Notes under the pieces: generated by a model | What the model saw: the letters and a program-made list of their open reading frames with translations, nothing else | What the model was told of the DNA's origin: nothing | Database searches by the model: none | Made by a program: the position numbers and the translations under genes | Origin: an uncultured Croceicoccus sp. | GTDB taxonomy: Bacteria > Pseudomonadota > Alphaproteobacteria > Sphingomonadales > Sphingomonadaceae | Assembly: GCF_947496385.1 (NCBI RefSeq) | Contig: NZ_CANMCP010000014.1 | Coordinates: 1 to 51,053 of the forward strand | Direction of reading: 5' to 3' | DNA: 51,053 nt | Part shown: positions 9,482 to 18,100 of the stretch, in pieces | Numbering within the stretch: position 1 is the stretch's first letter | Layout of the letters: the number at the start of each line of letters is the position of its first letter

Positions 9482-12400
9482 TTAGTCCAGGCCGGTAGCC
9501 AATTTGATTTGCCGCCCGATCTCGTGAATTGCGGAGAGGGAAACTCCCTTTCCTGAAGCACTGACGCAGTCGCGCGCATGATCGCGCAACTCCTGGACAG
9601 CCTTTTCGCCTGATCGAGCGAGTTCAAGAATATCCTGAAGTTCGCGTGCTGGCTGTTCGGACAGCCAGGCAATTCGCAGCGGAAGCTTAGCCGGAATTTC
9701 ATCGTCATCGAGAAAGGCGTCGATCAATTCTTCGACTGCAGGGAACCGCTCGGAGTTGCGCTCGATTGCTCGCGGCAACTCTGCCTTCCAGCTTGCAACC
9801 AATTCGAATGCCACGTTTGGAAGCAAATTCGACGACTGCGTGATTGCCTTGTCCAGTCGATCCAGATGGCTTTCGATTGAAGCCTTTCGCAGCAAGAAGT
9901 CGAGCGCTTCGGCGCGATCCTTGACCTGTTTGAACTCAACAGATGCGATCGTAGACCGGTTCTTGTTCCAGTAACCGGCCAACTCCTTGGCTTTGCGCAT
10001 GTTCTCGGGCAGCCCGAGGTCGGCCTCAGGCGCTTCAACCATGAAGCCGCTGTCCCTCAATTGGATGATCGCCGCCAGGGTTTCGCTTGAATCGATCAAG
10101 CCAGGCGATTCCGTCGAGATGAGTTGCCTCAAGTCGACTCGAATGCGCTCGTGCCAGTTCTTGGTAGCGTTCAACCAGTCGTTCCACGGCTTGGAGCGCG
10201 CGCCAGGATCACTGACAGCTTCATCTTCATCACTGAGTATGTTGCGCAGTTGGTCGATCGGCTCTGCCTTCGGATCGAGCACGCCTCGCAGCCATGCCCG
10301 AGCCTGGAGAACCTGCGTCATGGCGCCGGCCGGAGACCAGATCTTACTGTCTTCCGTCAATGGCAGGCGGCGTTCGAGATAATCGACCGCGAGGGTTTCC
10401 AGGCGGCGCATCAGAATTGACAGGTTCCGAAGATGGAAAGCCCGATCCTCGGTACCAAGTGTAGCCCGGTCGATATCGAGAGTAAGATAACTTTCAAGCC
10501 CGACACGAACCCACTCTTCTGGCGGAATTACCAGATAGTCGCGCGATCCGGACGTGCTGCCGTGGAGCTTGACCATCTCCTGTGTGATGATCTTGTCGAA
10601 CAGGAAGGGAGCAACGCCGGTCGAACGCTTATCGAGACTATCGACGAGTAAGTGCAGCAAGCCATTCCATTGGCTCGCGTTCTCAAGTCCTTTGCCTTGC
10701 ACCCATTTGGCGAGATCGAGCCGCATCTGCTCGCGCTTGTTGCGAGTGGGCCCGCGGTTGCGAGGAGGGACGCTCGTCCGGTTCGTATTCCTCGAAGTGA
10801 CCTCAGATATGAGACGCCGCCTTTGCTCACCTGGCTCTGCGACTTCGGTTTCCTTCGTTTCCTCCGTGGCTGGCGATGGTTCTTGAGAGGGAGGCGCAGG
10901 TGACGGGGCGACGGCTGGCCCAGCCATCGTCGCCTCATCTTGGCCAATCCAAGGCAGCCCAAACGCCTCGAAGATCGTTCGGGTAACGCCAGCGAAAGCG
11001 AGCTCGCCTTCGAGTTCGACCGTGTCAGCGGATTCTGGATTTCCCCAGTAGGTAACCAGCCGGCGGAATCTCCGCGCCTGATCATCGTCTTCGATTTGAG
11101 CGGCAATTATCTGCCCGAGACGGGGTGCCACAGCGATATCGGGCTTCCGTGACGGCTCAAACGCCGAATGCTCGATCAGAGGTCCAGGGAATCTCTGTTG
11201 TTCCAAGAGTTCCGGCTGCGAGAGGTTCGGTACAACAACGGCCTGCAATATACCGCGCGGCGTACGCCATGTCTGGCCATCATCATCCACCTTGAGCGCT
11301 TCGTAGAACCTCGCGAGAGCTGTTTCCGTAAAGGGGAATAGTCCAACACCTTCGCTATCGCCGAAAGTCTTGAAACAACTCTCCTGTTTAGCGCAGGCAT
11401 TGCAGGGATTTGGCGGTGGCTCGAGCCCGCTTGAATCTTGGTTTGCTGTTCGCCAGGCTCTCAAGGCATCGGATCCTGCACGCACCGCGTTAAGATAGCG
11501 CGATACGAAGGCGACACGTTCTTTACCTTCCAGATCGTCGACATCGCCTCCGGCCATTTCGCCCAACCGGATCTCATGCGTGATCCGTTGGCGATAGTTG
11601 GCCTGAAGTTGTCTATAGTACGCGGGCGTAAGGCCAACGACCGAGATCAATGGACAAACGTCCTGCTCCGCCTCGTCTCCTCGTGCCGTAGCGTTGAAAA
11701 CCAGCACGTCGATCAGGCTGTCATCGAGGCCTTCCCAACTTGTAATATCCTCTAGCAGAAGGACGAGGCGCATATCCCGGGTTGCCAACGCCTGTCGGAC
11801 CTTTCGGAAAAGGGTCTTGAGACCCTGTGCAGAAACGCCAAGGACATTCTGGATTGCATCGTTTCTTCGGCGATTCAGCGACGCGATCAACTCCAGTGTG
11901 GTAGGAATTTCGTCCGCAATTTCACTGGCGATTTCGTCGGGAAGCCAGTTGTCGCGCTTTAGGCTCTTGATCTTGTCGGATTCGGTCGCGAGAGCACTAC
12001 CGAGTTTCTTGGCTCCACCTAGGAGTTGTGACGCATATTTGTAGGCGATGTCTCCAAGTTCAGCGACGTCGAATACATTGAAGGAGGCGCTTTGCTGATC
12101 ACGGTTGCCATCGGCTCCGTCCAGCAATGTCAGTATCCGAGAGGGAGCAGACCATTGGCTCCGTATCTGGCTGTTCCCGAGCAATTCATCTGGGCGATAG
12201 CGCTCGCACCACCGTTCGTCAGGCATCTCTTCCTCGAAATGCCCTGGGGCCATCATCGCAGAAAGCGTGTTCAGAAAGATATTGGCTCGCCCCTGCAGGG
12301 TCGCTCGCTGGGGCGTGCCGAGCCCTTCGAAATGCTCGTGAAATTCTTCAGGGAGACGGTCCTTTAACTGTCGCAGAGCTCCTTCGAGACTCCCGTCTGC

Positions 12401-12718
12401 GCGTCTCAGAAGGAGCTTTACGTCTTTACCTTTCGGCCAATTGACCGAGAGCCATCGTATCAGGTGTGACTTACCTGATCCCGGCTCACCCTGAACCACA
12501 CAAAAAGCATGCTCTCTATCGGGATCGGATAGGGAAGTGAGTACCGCCTGCTCATCTGCCCCCTCCAAGTCCGCCGCGCTGGTGCCACTGACCTCGAAAC
12601 CATGGATTGGCGTATGTGTCGCGAGAAAGACTGCATCATCGCCCTCAAGGGCTTCTGTAACCAGCATCGAGCGCGTTTGTTGTGCGGTCCAGCAAACGCG
12701 GAAAGGATGTTCACTCAT
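9482..12718 (-). CDS. dpdH: DpdH-like large P-loop ATPase
   Basis: 1078 residues. The opening region (VFLATHTPIHGFEV) followed by a Walker A GEPGSGKS at 77-84 and a Walker B-like VLLLEDITSWEG near 315-330 is the arrangement I associate with DpdH, and more distantly with the large BREX ATPases of the PglY/BrxC kind. A cysteine group (NPCNACAKQESC, about 435) may bind metal. The middle holds a low-complexity proline/glutamate linker (about 590-640), the rest is helical. DpdH belongs to the restriction, not the modification, half of the Dpd system in Salmonella, as I recall it. Its ATG shares one base with the stop of the DpdG-like gene (TGATG), so the two are translationally coupled. An AAA-type motor that moves or senses DNA for a partner nuclease is the likely role. 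Other large defence ATPases are the main alternative. Confidence 0.65.
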   Translation of the reverse strand: MSEHPFRVCWTAQQTRSMLVTEALEGDDAVFLATHTPIHGFEVSGTSAADLEGADEQAVLTSLSDPDREHAFCVVQGEPGSGKSHLIRWLSVNWPKGKDVKLLLRRADGSLEGALRQLKDRLPEEFHEHFEGLGTPQRATLQGRANIFLNTLSAMMAPGHFEEEMPDERWCERYRPDELLGNSQIRSQWSAPSRILTLLDGADGNRDQQSASFNVFDVAELGDIAYKYASQLLGGAKKLGSALATESDKIKSLKRDNWLPDEIASEIADEIPTTLELIASLNRRRNDAIQNVLGVSAQGLKTLFRKVRQALATRDMRLVLLLEDITSWEGLDDSLIDVLVFNATARGDEAEQDVCPLISVVGLTPAYYRQLQANYRQRITHEIRLGEMAGGDVDDLEGKERVAFVSRYLNAVRAGSDALRAWRTANQDSSGLEPPPNPCNACAKQESCFKTFGDSEGVGLFPFTETALARFYEALKVDDDGQTWRTPRGILQAVVVPNLSQPELLEQQRFPGPLIEHSAFEPSRKPDIAVAPRLGQIIAAQIEDDDQARRFRRLVTYWGNPESADTVELEGELAFAGVTRTIFEAFGLPWIGQDEATMAGPAVAPSPAPPSQEPSPATEETKETEVAEPGEQRRRLISEVTSRNTNRTSVPPRNRGPTRNKREQMRLDLAKWVQGKGLENASQWNGLLHLLVDSLDKRSTGVAPFLFDKIITQEMVKLHGSTSGSRDYLVIPPEEWVRVGLESYLTLDIDRATLGTEDRAFHLRNLSILMRRLETLAVDYLERRLPLTEDSKIWSPAGAMTQVLQARAWLRGVLDPKAEPIDQLRNILSDEDEAVSDPGARSKPWNDWLNATKNWHERIRVDLRQLISTESPGLIDSSETLAAIIQLRDSGFMVEAPEADLGLPENMRKAKELAGYWNKNRSTIASVEFKQVKDRAEALDFLLRKASIESHLDRLDKAITQSSNLLPNVAFELVASWKAELPRAIERNSERFPAVEELIDAFLDDDEIPAKLPLRIAWLSEQPARELQDILELARSGEKAVQELRDHARDCVSASGKGVSLSAIHEIGRQIKLATGLD

Positions 12719-13611
12719 CAGTGCTTCACCTCGGGCCAGATTTCGACCTCATCGAAGCTTACGCTGCGCGTGGTCGGATCCGGGCAAAGCGAGATTGCAT
12801 CGGCGGTATCCCGCGACAGCTTGAGCGAGATCTTCCCTTCCGAACTCAGGTCCCGCAGAGCGTTGCTCAAAACCGCTGAAAGCGTCCTGGTGTCTGCGGT
12901 GTAGCCTTTCCTTGCGCATGCCTGCCTAAACAGTCGCCCCCTATCCAAGTAAGGACACCGGTTCGCCAAGAGGTCAACAAAGGCTCCGGCCGGCATGGAA
13001 GTTTGCTCTTCGACGCCGGCTCTCCGCATCTCAATCTCGATCCGCCTCGCCGGCAAAGGATAATCCACCAGCCTAGCGTCAGGCATCTTGACGCTCAGTC
13101 CCATGAAGAGCAGCCAACGTCTCCACGCAGGGACTTTGGTCGGATTCATTAGCCGCCCGTCCTCGTCCTCGCCGACCAATCCAGCATCCACGAGATCGGC
13201 GAATTCAGCAGCCCCCAACTCATAGAGCCAGCCCAAATCACGCCGGGAATGGCTTTCGACCACCAGCCACGCATAGGCTTCGGCGATGACCGCTTCGATA
13301 TTGCCTTCATCTCGACTGCAAAGAAAATCGTGGACGTAGTCCGCCAACTGCGCCGGTGTCTTTAGCTCGCCCACATCGTGCAATTGGATCTCGTCTCCAT
13401 TGCGTTCGACCAGTTCCAGCGCTGTCGCGGCCCCTGTTCCGTTTGCGGCATTCGTCGCCTGAGCCGCGACCTGCTGCCCTCCAGCGGAATAGCCAGGGTT
13501 TAAGATGGAAGAAAATTCACCGCGCGGAAGTCTCCCACCCAGAGCGCCTAGTCCCGCAATCAAAGACCAGACACGCTCTGGCGTACCTTGAGGGTTAGAG
13601 AGAATACTCAT
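12718..13611 (-). CDS. dpdG: DpdG-like protein
   Basis: 297 residues without an obvious catalytic motif. The N-terminus (NPQGTPERVWSLIAGLGALGGRLPRGEF) and a C-terminal part (SAVLSNALRDLSSEGKISLKL) look like winged-helix segments, so DNA or protein binding is possible. It sits between a RecQ-like helicase (9 bases upstream) and the 1078-residue ATPase (one-base overlap). That position and size match DpdG, which lies between DpdF and DpdH in Dpd restriction clusters. The assignment depends mainly on gene order and size. Its biochemical role is not known to me. Confidence 0.55.
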   Translation of the reverse strand: MSILSNPQGTPERVWSLIAGLGALGGRLPRGEFSSILNPGYSAGGQQVAAQATNAANGTGAATALELVERNGDEIQLHDVGELKTPAQLADYVHDFLCSRDEGNIEAVIAEAYAWLVVESHSRRDLGWLYELGAAEFADLVDAGLVGEDEDGRLMNPTKVPAWRRWLLFMGLSVKMPDARLVDYPLPARRIEIEMRRAGVEEQTSMPAGAFVDLLANRCPYLDRGRLFRQACARKGYTADTRTLSAVLSNALRDLSSEGKISLKLSRDTADAISLCPDPTTRSVSFDEVEIWPEVKH

Positions 13612-13620
13612 TCCTAGAAC

Positions 13621-16068
13621 TCAGCCCCCTGCCAAAGACATGAGAAATTCTTGTGAGATTGGTGCGTGATGGGAAACCCACTGGTCAAATCTACGCCCAC
13701 GATACTGCCTGTCCCGCCTTGCAACGACAATAGAGGTAAATGCCGCATCCTTAGCCCATTGAACAAAGCGTTCTACGTGCCACCCGTTTCTTTCATCAGG
13801 AGAGACGAGCAATGCGGTCGGCAGATTGGCAAGTTTGCGGCCTTCGGTCCATTCATCCAGTGTAAGAATAAGTCCGAGCACTTTAGGATCTTGACCAAGG
13901 GCATCCGCAATCCCCTCGGCGAGTTCTGCATCGACCACAAATTGCTGGATCCCGATGCTCGTGATTGTGTGGACCAGCGCTGGCAAATTGGTCTCAAGAG
14001 TACGATCCACGGGTTCGACCAAATGCACGCCATGAGAGATCTTCGAGTTTTCGAAGGCGGGCGTGTCCTGCCAGGCCGCCTCCAGGCCCATGGCCTCAAC
14101 ATGCCGCGGGGGCCTGATCATCTGATCTCTGCAGTGAGGACAACGACCGCAACTCGGCAGGCAGGTATTGGGCTCGATGAGCTCGAAGGCTGTCCTCACC
14201 ATGCATGCATCAAGCGGCTTGCGGACGAGATTGAGCCAGGGTGTTAATTCGTCTCGTGCGTTGGCCACTTCTCGATCGCGATGCTCATAAATCTTGTCCC
14301 AGGCCGATGTAGGGTCATCCGACAGAAGGCCGCCGTCACTGATTTCGATCTCCCATACGCGCGCTTCGTCACCGCCCTTTGGCTTCACGGCTTTGATTGA
14401 AATGACCTGAGCGCGCTGAAGAAGCGTGAGCAACGCCATGTTCCAATTTCGATTATAGTCTGTCGATTCTGGCCGAAGGCCCTCTCTGATCGCGTTGAGG
14501 TCGACGCTCATGTGCCATTTGCCGCCCACCCAGCCTTGGTCCGTTGCTGAGGATCGCATCGCCGCCCATCGCTTCTCGGCCAACTCGCGCGTCAACCAGC
14601 CGCCAACGGCCATCCGTCGAGCCGTTGAAACATCATCTCCGCCTTCTCTAGAGCCAGTAAACAGCAAGGCGGCGAATGCTTGCCCACCATCGCGCGCGGC
14701 GCGACCAATTTCCTGATACCAGCGTGCCGCGCTCTCCGGCAGGCACGCATGAATGACGGAACGGACATCGGCCTTGTCGATGCCGATACCAAAAGCAGAC
14801 GTTGCAACGATCAGATCGTAGTGATTGTTTGACCAATCCTCGATGATCCGCCGTCTATCTGCCGAACCCGTGTCACCCGTGAAGAGAGCCATCTTTTGAT
14901 AGCCTCGATCATCGGACAACCATTTGAAAATGCGTTCTGCGTCGACCACTTCGGTCGTGTAAATAATTGCAGGGCGAGGGGCACGATCGACCACGAACGA
15001 CAGCGCTTCCTGCCTTTCCTCGTCTGAACTGCACTGGCTAACAACAATATCATGTTCGTAGCGCGGGACCCTGGCGTCGATCTCCAGCCAGTCGCCGGTT
15101 AGCGACCAATCGCGCCGCAGGATTGCCCGTGCTGAAGGTGGCATGGTCGCGGACAGCAGCACCGCACGTAACTCGGGGTTGGATCGACGAAGCTCCGCGA
15201 GCAATCCGGGAAGGCGTTGGAAGTCGGGACGAAAGCTTCTGCCCCAACTCTCAATTATATGCGCTTCATCGACAAATAAGTGGGTAAGGCGGCCGTTAAG
15301 TCCAAATGCGGCGGCTTCAGGCGAAGCGACCTCTACTAATCGACTGACAATATCTGAGCGGAGTGCAAGCTCTGGCCCCAGCAGCAAGATAGGGATTTCT
15401 CCGCGCCTGAATGCATCGACCACATCTCGGATACCTTCACTGCCGAGATCTCCGATCAACGCGCGGCTACCCTCCAAACCCGGGATTCCCCGCAAAGTTC
15501 GCTCATGGTCGAGCGCTAGCGCTATTGTCGGTGTCACAACGACTACGCACGAACCCACGTGCGATTCCCTTCCGTGAAGGGCTGCCAACTGAAACATCAA
15601 GCTTTTGCCAGCGCCTGTCGGGAGCGACACAAGCAATCCCGATCCAGCAGGGGCAGTAAAGAGAGCCCGGACCGCGGCCTTTTGGGAAAGCGATCGATAG
15701 CCGGGAAGACTGGTCAGACGACGCAGAATGCCATCGCCGACACCTTCCTCAAGATAGCGTCGACTCTGGGAATCGACGTGGATCTGAGGCCACCAGGACG
15801 GTCCGTTCTCGTCACGTATCCGGATCGCGCTTGGACCGATCCTAGCGAGACCAAATCGTGCAAGACCCTCATCGCTGAATCCAGAAAACTCGTGATCGTC
15901 AGATTCAAATCTTCCACCACTCAGCCATGCCAACGTCCGAAGCAATGCAAGCCGATCACACTCGCTGGTGCTCCGGTCCAAGGCCGCCAGAGTTCGCGTT
16001 CTCAATGCCGGGGCCCATGCCTGAGAGAGCCATGGATTGTAACGGGCAGGTTCTGATCCAGTGCTCAT
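13621..16068 (-). CDS. dpdF: DpdF-like RecQ-family DNA helicase
   Basis: 815 residues from the ATG at 16068; an upstream TTG at 16098 would add ten residues, but a GAAGAAGTGAGAG purine run sits just before this ATG. Motifs run in SF2/RecQ order: Walker A LPTGAGKS, VDEAH followed by the RecQ-like ESWGRSFRPDF, SATMPPSAR, and the helicase C-terminal motifs ATSAFGIGIDKADVR and YQEIGRAARDG. A zinc-binding-like CLPSCGRCPHC cluster stands at about two thirds of the length, and a C-terminal alpha/beta region of ~150 residues follows. It is the first gene of the minus-strand operon, so its product probably unwinds DNA for the ATPase and nuclease partners. RecQ-type helicase is certain; the DpdF label follows from domain content and the downstream G and H genes. 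Confidence 0.75.
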   Translation of the reverse strand: MSTGSEPARYNPWLSQAWAPALRTRTLAALDRSTSECDRLALLRTLAWLSGGRFESDDHEFSGFSDEGLARFGLARIGPSAIRIRDENGPSWWPQIHVDSQSRRYLEEGVGDGILRRLTSLPGYRSLSQKAAVRALFTAPAGSGLLVSLPTGAGKSLMFQLAALHGRESHVGSCVVVVTPTIALALDHERTLRGIPGLEGSRALIGDLGSEGIRDVVDAFRRGEIPILLLGPELALRSDIVSRLVEVASPEAAAFGLNGRLTHLFVDEAHIIESWGRSFRPDFQRLPGLLAELRRSNPELRAVLLSATMPPSARAILRRDWSLTGDWLEIDARVPRYEHDIVVSQCSSDEERQEALSFVVDRAPRPAIIYTTEVVDAERIFKWLSDDRGYQKMALFTGDTGSADRRRIIEDWSNNHYDLIVATSAFGIGIDKADVRSVIHACLPESAARWYQEIGRAARDGGQAFAALLFTGSREGGDDVSTARRMAVGGWLTRELAEKRWAAMRSSATDQGWVGGKWHMSVDLNAIREGLRPESTDYNRNWNMALLTLLQRAQVISIKAVKPKGGDEARVWEIEISDGGLLSDDPTSAWDKIYEHRDREVANARDELTPWLNLVRKPLDACMVRTAFELIEPNTCLPSCGRCPHCRDQMIRPPRHVEAMGLEAAWQDTPAFENSKISHGVHLVEPVDRTLETNLPALVHTITSIGIQQFVVDAELAEGIADALGQDPKVLGLILTLDEWTEGRKLANLPTALLVSPDERNGWHVERFVQWAKDAAFTSIVVARRDRQYRGRRFDQWVSHHAPISQEFLMSLAGG

Positions 16069-16166
16069 GGCTCTCACTTCTTCCAGAGCCAAACACAAAA
16101 ATCAAAGCATCATCGCCACATCCTGTTGAACCAAAAGAGGATTGGCCCAATGATCGCGACAAAGGG

Positions 16167-16361
16167 CTAATCAGGCTGCTTCTTCAATCTTGGACCATGT
16201 GAAAGATAGCGCTCCACCTTCTCGATAGTCCTTCTACGCGGTCTGCGACCAGCTCGTAGGTCAAGCACGAAGCGCGGATCGCCAACCGCCCGACGACCGA
16301 ACCGTGTCGCCGACATGTGCGATTCCTTCAAATGACGCTCAATGCGATCCAGCAATTTCAT
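16167..16361 (-). CDS. Small HTH-like protein divergent from the S24 repressor
   Basis: 64 residues from ATG 16361, which has a good AGGAAG ribosome site seven bases upstream; a GTG at 16385 is the alternative. The segment KESHMSATRFGRRAVGDPRFVLDL reads like a helix-turn-helix core, and the tail is very basic (RAGRRPRRRT). I associate such small proteins with alphaproteobacterial genomes, often beside S24-type repressors, but know no proven function. It is transcribed away from the S24 repressor with the LexA box between them, so both may respond to DNA damage. A small DNA-binding regulator is likely. Confidence 0.6.
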   Translation of the reverse strand: MKLLDRIERHLKESHMSATRFGRRAVGDPRFVLDLRAGRRPRRRTIEKVERYLSHGPRLKKQPD

Positions 16362-16389
16362 GGCCTTCCTCGACTCACTCAGCACTTGT

Positions 16390-16404
16390 GTTCCTGTTTT
16401 GTTC
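16390..16404. promoter_or_regulatory. Alphaproteobacterial LexA (SOS) box
   Basis: GTTCCTGTTTTGTTC is an exact GTTC-N7-GTTC, the LexA operator form known from alphaproteobacteria. It lies in the 112-base divergent region between the small HTH-like gene (start 16361) and the S24 repressor gene (start 16474). It is therefore well placed to control either or both. It is also possible that the local S24 protein, rather than host LexA, binds it. Confidence 0.7.
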
Positions 16405-16473
16405 TTAGTAGGAAGGTTCCATCGAGTCTAGGAGATTTCCTTCTCTCCTCAGACCGCCAGAAGGAACGACACG

Positions 16474-17109
16474 ATGGAACATGTCAGAGAGGAGCTTGAT
16501 CGCCTGATCCAGCAGCGACGGCTCGGATATTCCTCGATCTCGCGGATGATCGGACGAAACTCGTCTTACATTCAGCAGTTCATCAAGCGCGGCTCGCCGC
16601 GCAAACTGGATGACGATGACCGTCGCACGCTTGCCAGTTTCTTCGGGGTCGACGAGCAAGTGCTTGGCGGACCGCCTGTGCCCATGCGTGACGGGTTGAT
16701 CGAGATACCCGTGCTCAATGTCGATGCGTCGGCAGGCTTCGGAGCGATTGCTGAAAGCGAGACCGCCCATACCCGCTTCGGTTTCGACGAACGCTGGCTT
16801 GCCAGGCTCACCAGAGCAAAGAGTGCCAGCCTTTCGATCATCCATGTCCTGGGCGACTCCATGGAGCCGACACTCAGCGATGGCGACGAAGTGCTCGTCG
16901 ATGCGTCGGACCAGGGCTCGCGGCTACGTGACGGCATCTACGTCCTGCGCGCCGACGATGCGCTGGTGGTCAAGCGCGTGACGCTCAAGCCCGGTGGCCG
17001 CAAGATCACCATCAGCAGCGACAATTCGGCCTATCCCAGTTGGGATGATGTCGACCGGTCCGAGATTCAGGTGGTCGGCCGTGTCATCTGGTTCGGACGC
17101 GCTGTCTGA
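16474..17109 (+). CDS. S24-family (LexA/CI-like) self-cleaving transcriptional repressor
   Basis: 211 residues. The N-terminal ~60 residues form an HTH (LGYSSISRMIGRNSSYIQQF). The C-terminal half is an S24 peptidase: catalytic serine S129 in LGDSMEPTLSDGDEV, lysine K167 in ALVVKRVTL, and a plausible cleavage dyad Ala87-Gly88 in VDASAGFG. Such proteins repress genes and cleave themselves on activated RecA. It is preceded by a perfect LexA-type box. Its targets in the window are unknown, but it stands between the 16-kb defence island and the transfer genes, so it could link transfer or defence expression to DNA damage. Confidence 0.85.
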   Translation: MEHVREELDRLIQQRRLGYSSISRMIGRNSSYIQQFIKRGSPRKLDDDDRRTLASFFGVDEQVLGGPPVPMRDGLIEIPVLNVDASAGFGAIAESETAHTRFGFDERWLARLTRAKSASLSIIHVLGDSMEPTLSDGDEVLVDASDQGSRLRDGIYVLRADDALVVKRVTLKPGGRKITISSDNSAYPSWDDVDRSEIQVVGRVIWFGRAV

Positions 17110-17119
17110 TCCTACCGGA

Positions 17120-18061
17120 TCAGAACCCCGCAAAACGCGCGCGATGCTTGGCAACGAAGTCCGGACGGGGGTGATCCCTCGGATCGACCGGAAGCCTGAT
17201 TTTCTGTCCAGAAGGCGGGAAGAGCTTCAACAGGTCGGACGGCACCTTGTTGTGCGATACGAGCAGGCAAAGGTTGTCGTCGAATGTGATGAGATGCCGG
17301 TCGAACAGCCAATGGGCCGTAGCCGAGAGTGCCACACCGTTGGGTACGACGTCGGGTCCGCCATCGGCGACGGACCAGATATGGGCCGCCTGTGCCTCCG
17401 CTTTCCCGCCACCATTGATGATCCGCAATCCCGTGACGGCGCAGGTGCTGTCATAGGCATCGAGAACCTGATTGCGGAAACTGGCTGCACGGATTTTCTT
17501 GTTCACCAGGATCTGCTCGATCCGGCGTTCGCCAAATTCATCGGCCAGCAGCGCGGCGGTTGCATCGTCGATGTACCGCTCGTCGAGCTCGAGCCTGATC
17601 CGGTTGTCCGGGTCGAGCGTCTCGCTCAGCCCCTGATTGACGATGGCAACGAAATCATCGCCATCGAGCGTGCGCACCGATTTGCCGCGGAGCGTCCTTC
17701 CGGCATCGCCAGGACGGGCCATGTCGCGAAGGAAGCGCTCGGCGAAGCGTCCGTCCTTATCGCGGTAGGACACCGCGTCATCGAAGGGTAGATAGTCCCT
17801 GACGCGCGCATAGTAATGGGTTGGATCAGCCTCATCGGGATCGATCCGCTCAACGAAAGCGGTCGCGATGTAGGCCATCCGACCGCCGGATACGCGGGTT
17901 TCGCGGTAGAGGATCCAATCGTTCTCGAGCTGGCGGGCCTGAGGAATATATTGCGAGGGGAAATGATATCGCTCTGTGATGAGGTCGTCGTAGCGCGAAT
18001 TGCCACTGATCTCGAAAACACCCTTCACTGGCAACGCTCCGCACTTCTCTCGAACAGGCAT
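17120..18061 (-). CDS. HNH endonuclease
   Basis: 313 residues. The C-terminal ~110 residues carry an HNH fold: CAVTGLRI as the first strand pair, AQAAHIWSVADGGPDVVPNGVALSATAHWLFDRHLITFD as the His-Asn-His metal finger region. The N-terminal ~190 residues (GVFEISGNSRYDDLITERYHFPSQYI...) form a separate domain that may recognise DNA or a modified base, by analogy with two-domain HNH restriction enzymes; I cannot name it with confidence. It stands alone, convergent with the S24 repressor gene (10 bases between stops) and 39 bases beyond the relaxase stop. A Type IV-like restriction enzyme is a reasonable guess from the architecture. Confidence 0.75.
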   Translation of the reverse strand: MPVREKCGALPVKGVFEISGNSRYDDLITERYHFPSQYIPQARQLENDWILYRETRVSGGRMAYIATAFVERIDPDEADPTHYYARVRDYLPFDDAVSYRDKDGRFAERFLRDMARPGDAGRTLRGKSVRTLDGDDFVAIVNQGLSETLDPDNRIRLELDERYIDDATAALLADEFGERRIEQILVNKKIRAASFRNQVLDAYDSTCAVTGLRIINGGGKAEAQAAHIWSVADGGPDVVPNGVALSATAHWLFDRHLITFDDNLCLLVSHNKVPSDLLKLFPPSGQKIRLPVDPRDHPRPDFVAKHRARFAGF

Positions 18062-18100
18062 CGTGCCTGGTAACGCGGAAATCGTCCAGGCTGTCGGTGA

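Noticed and set aside
12700-16068. Minus-strand operon as BREX or DISARM
   Set aside because: No methyltransferase, phosphatase (PglZ) or PLD protein is present; RecQ-like order fits Dpd better.
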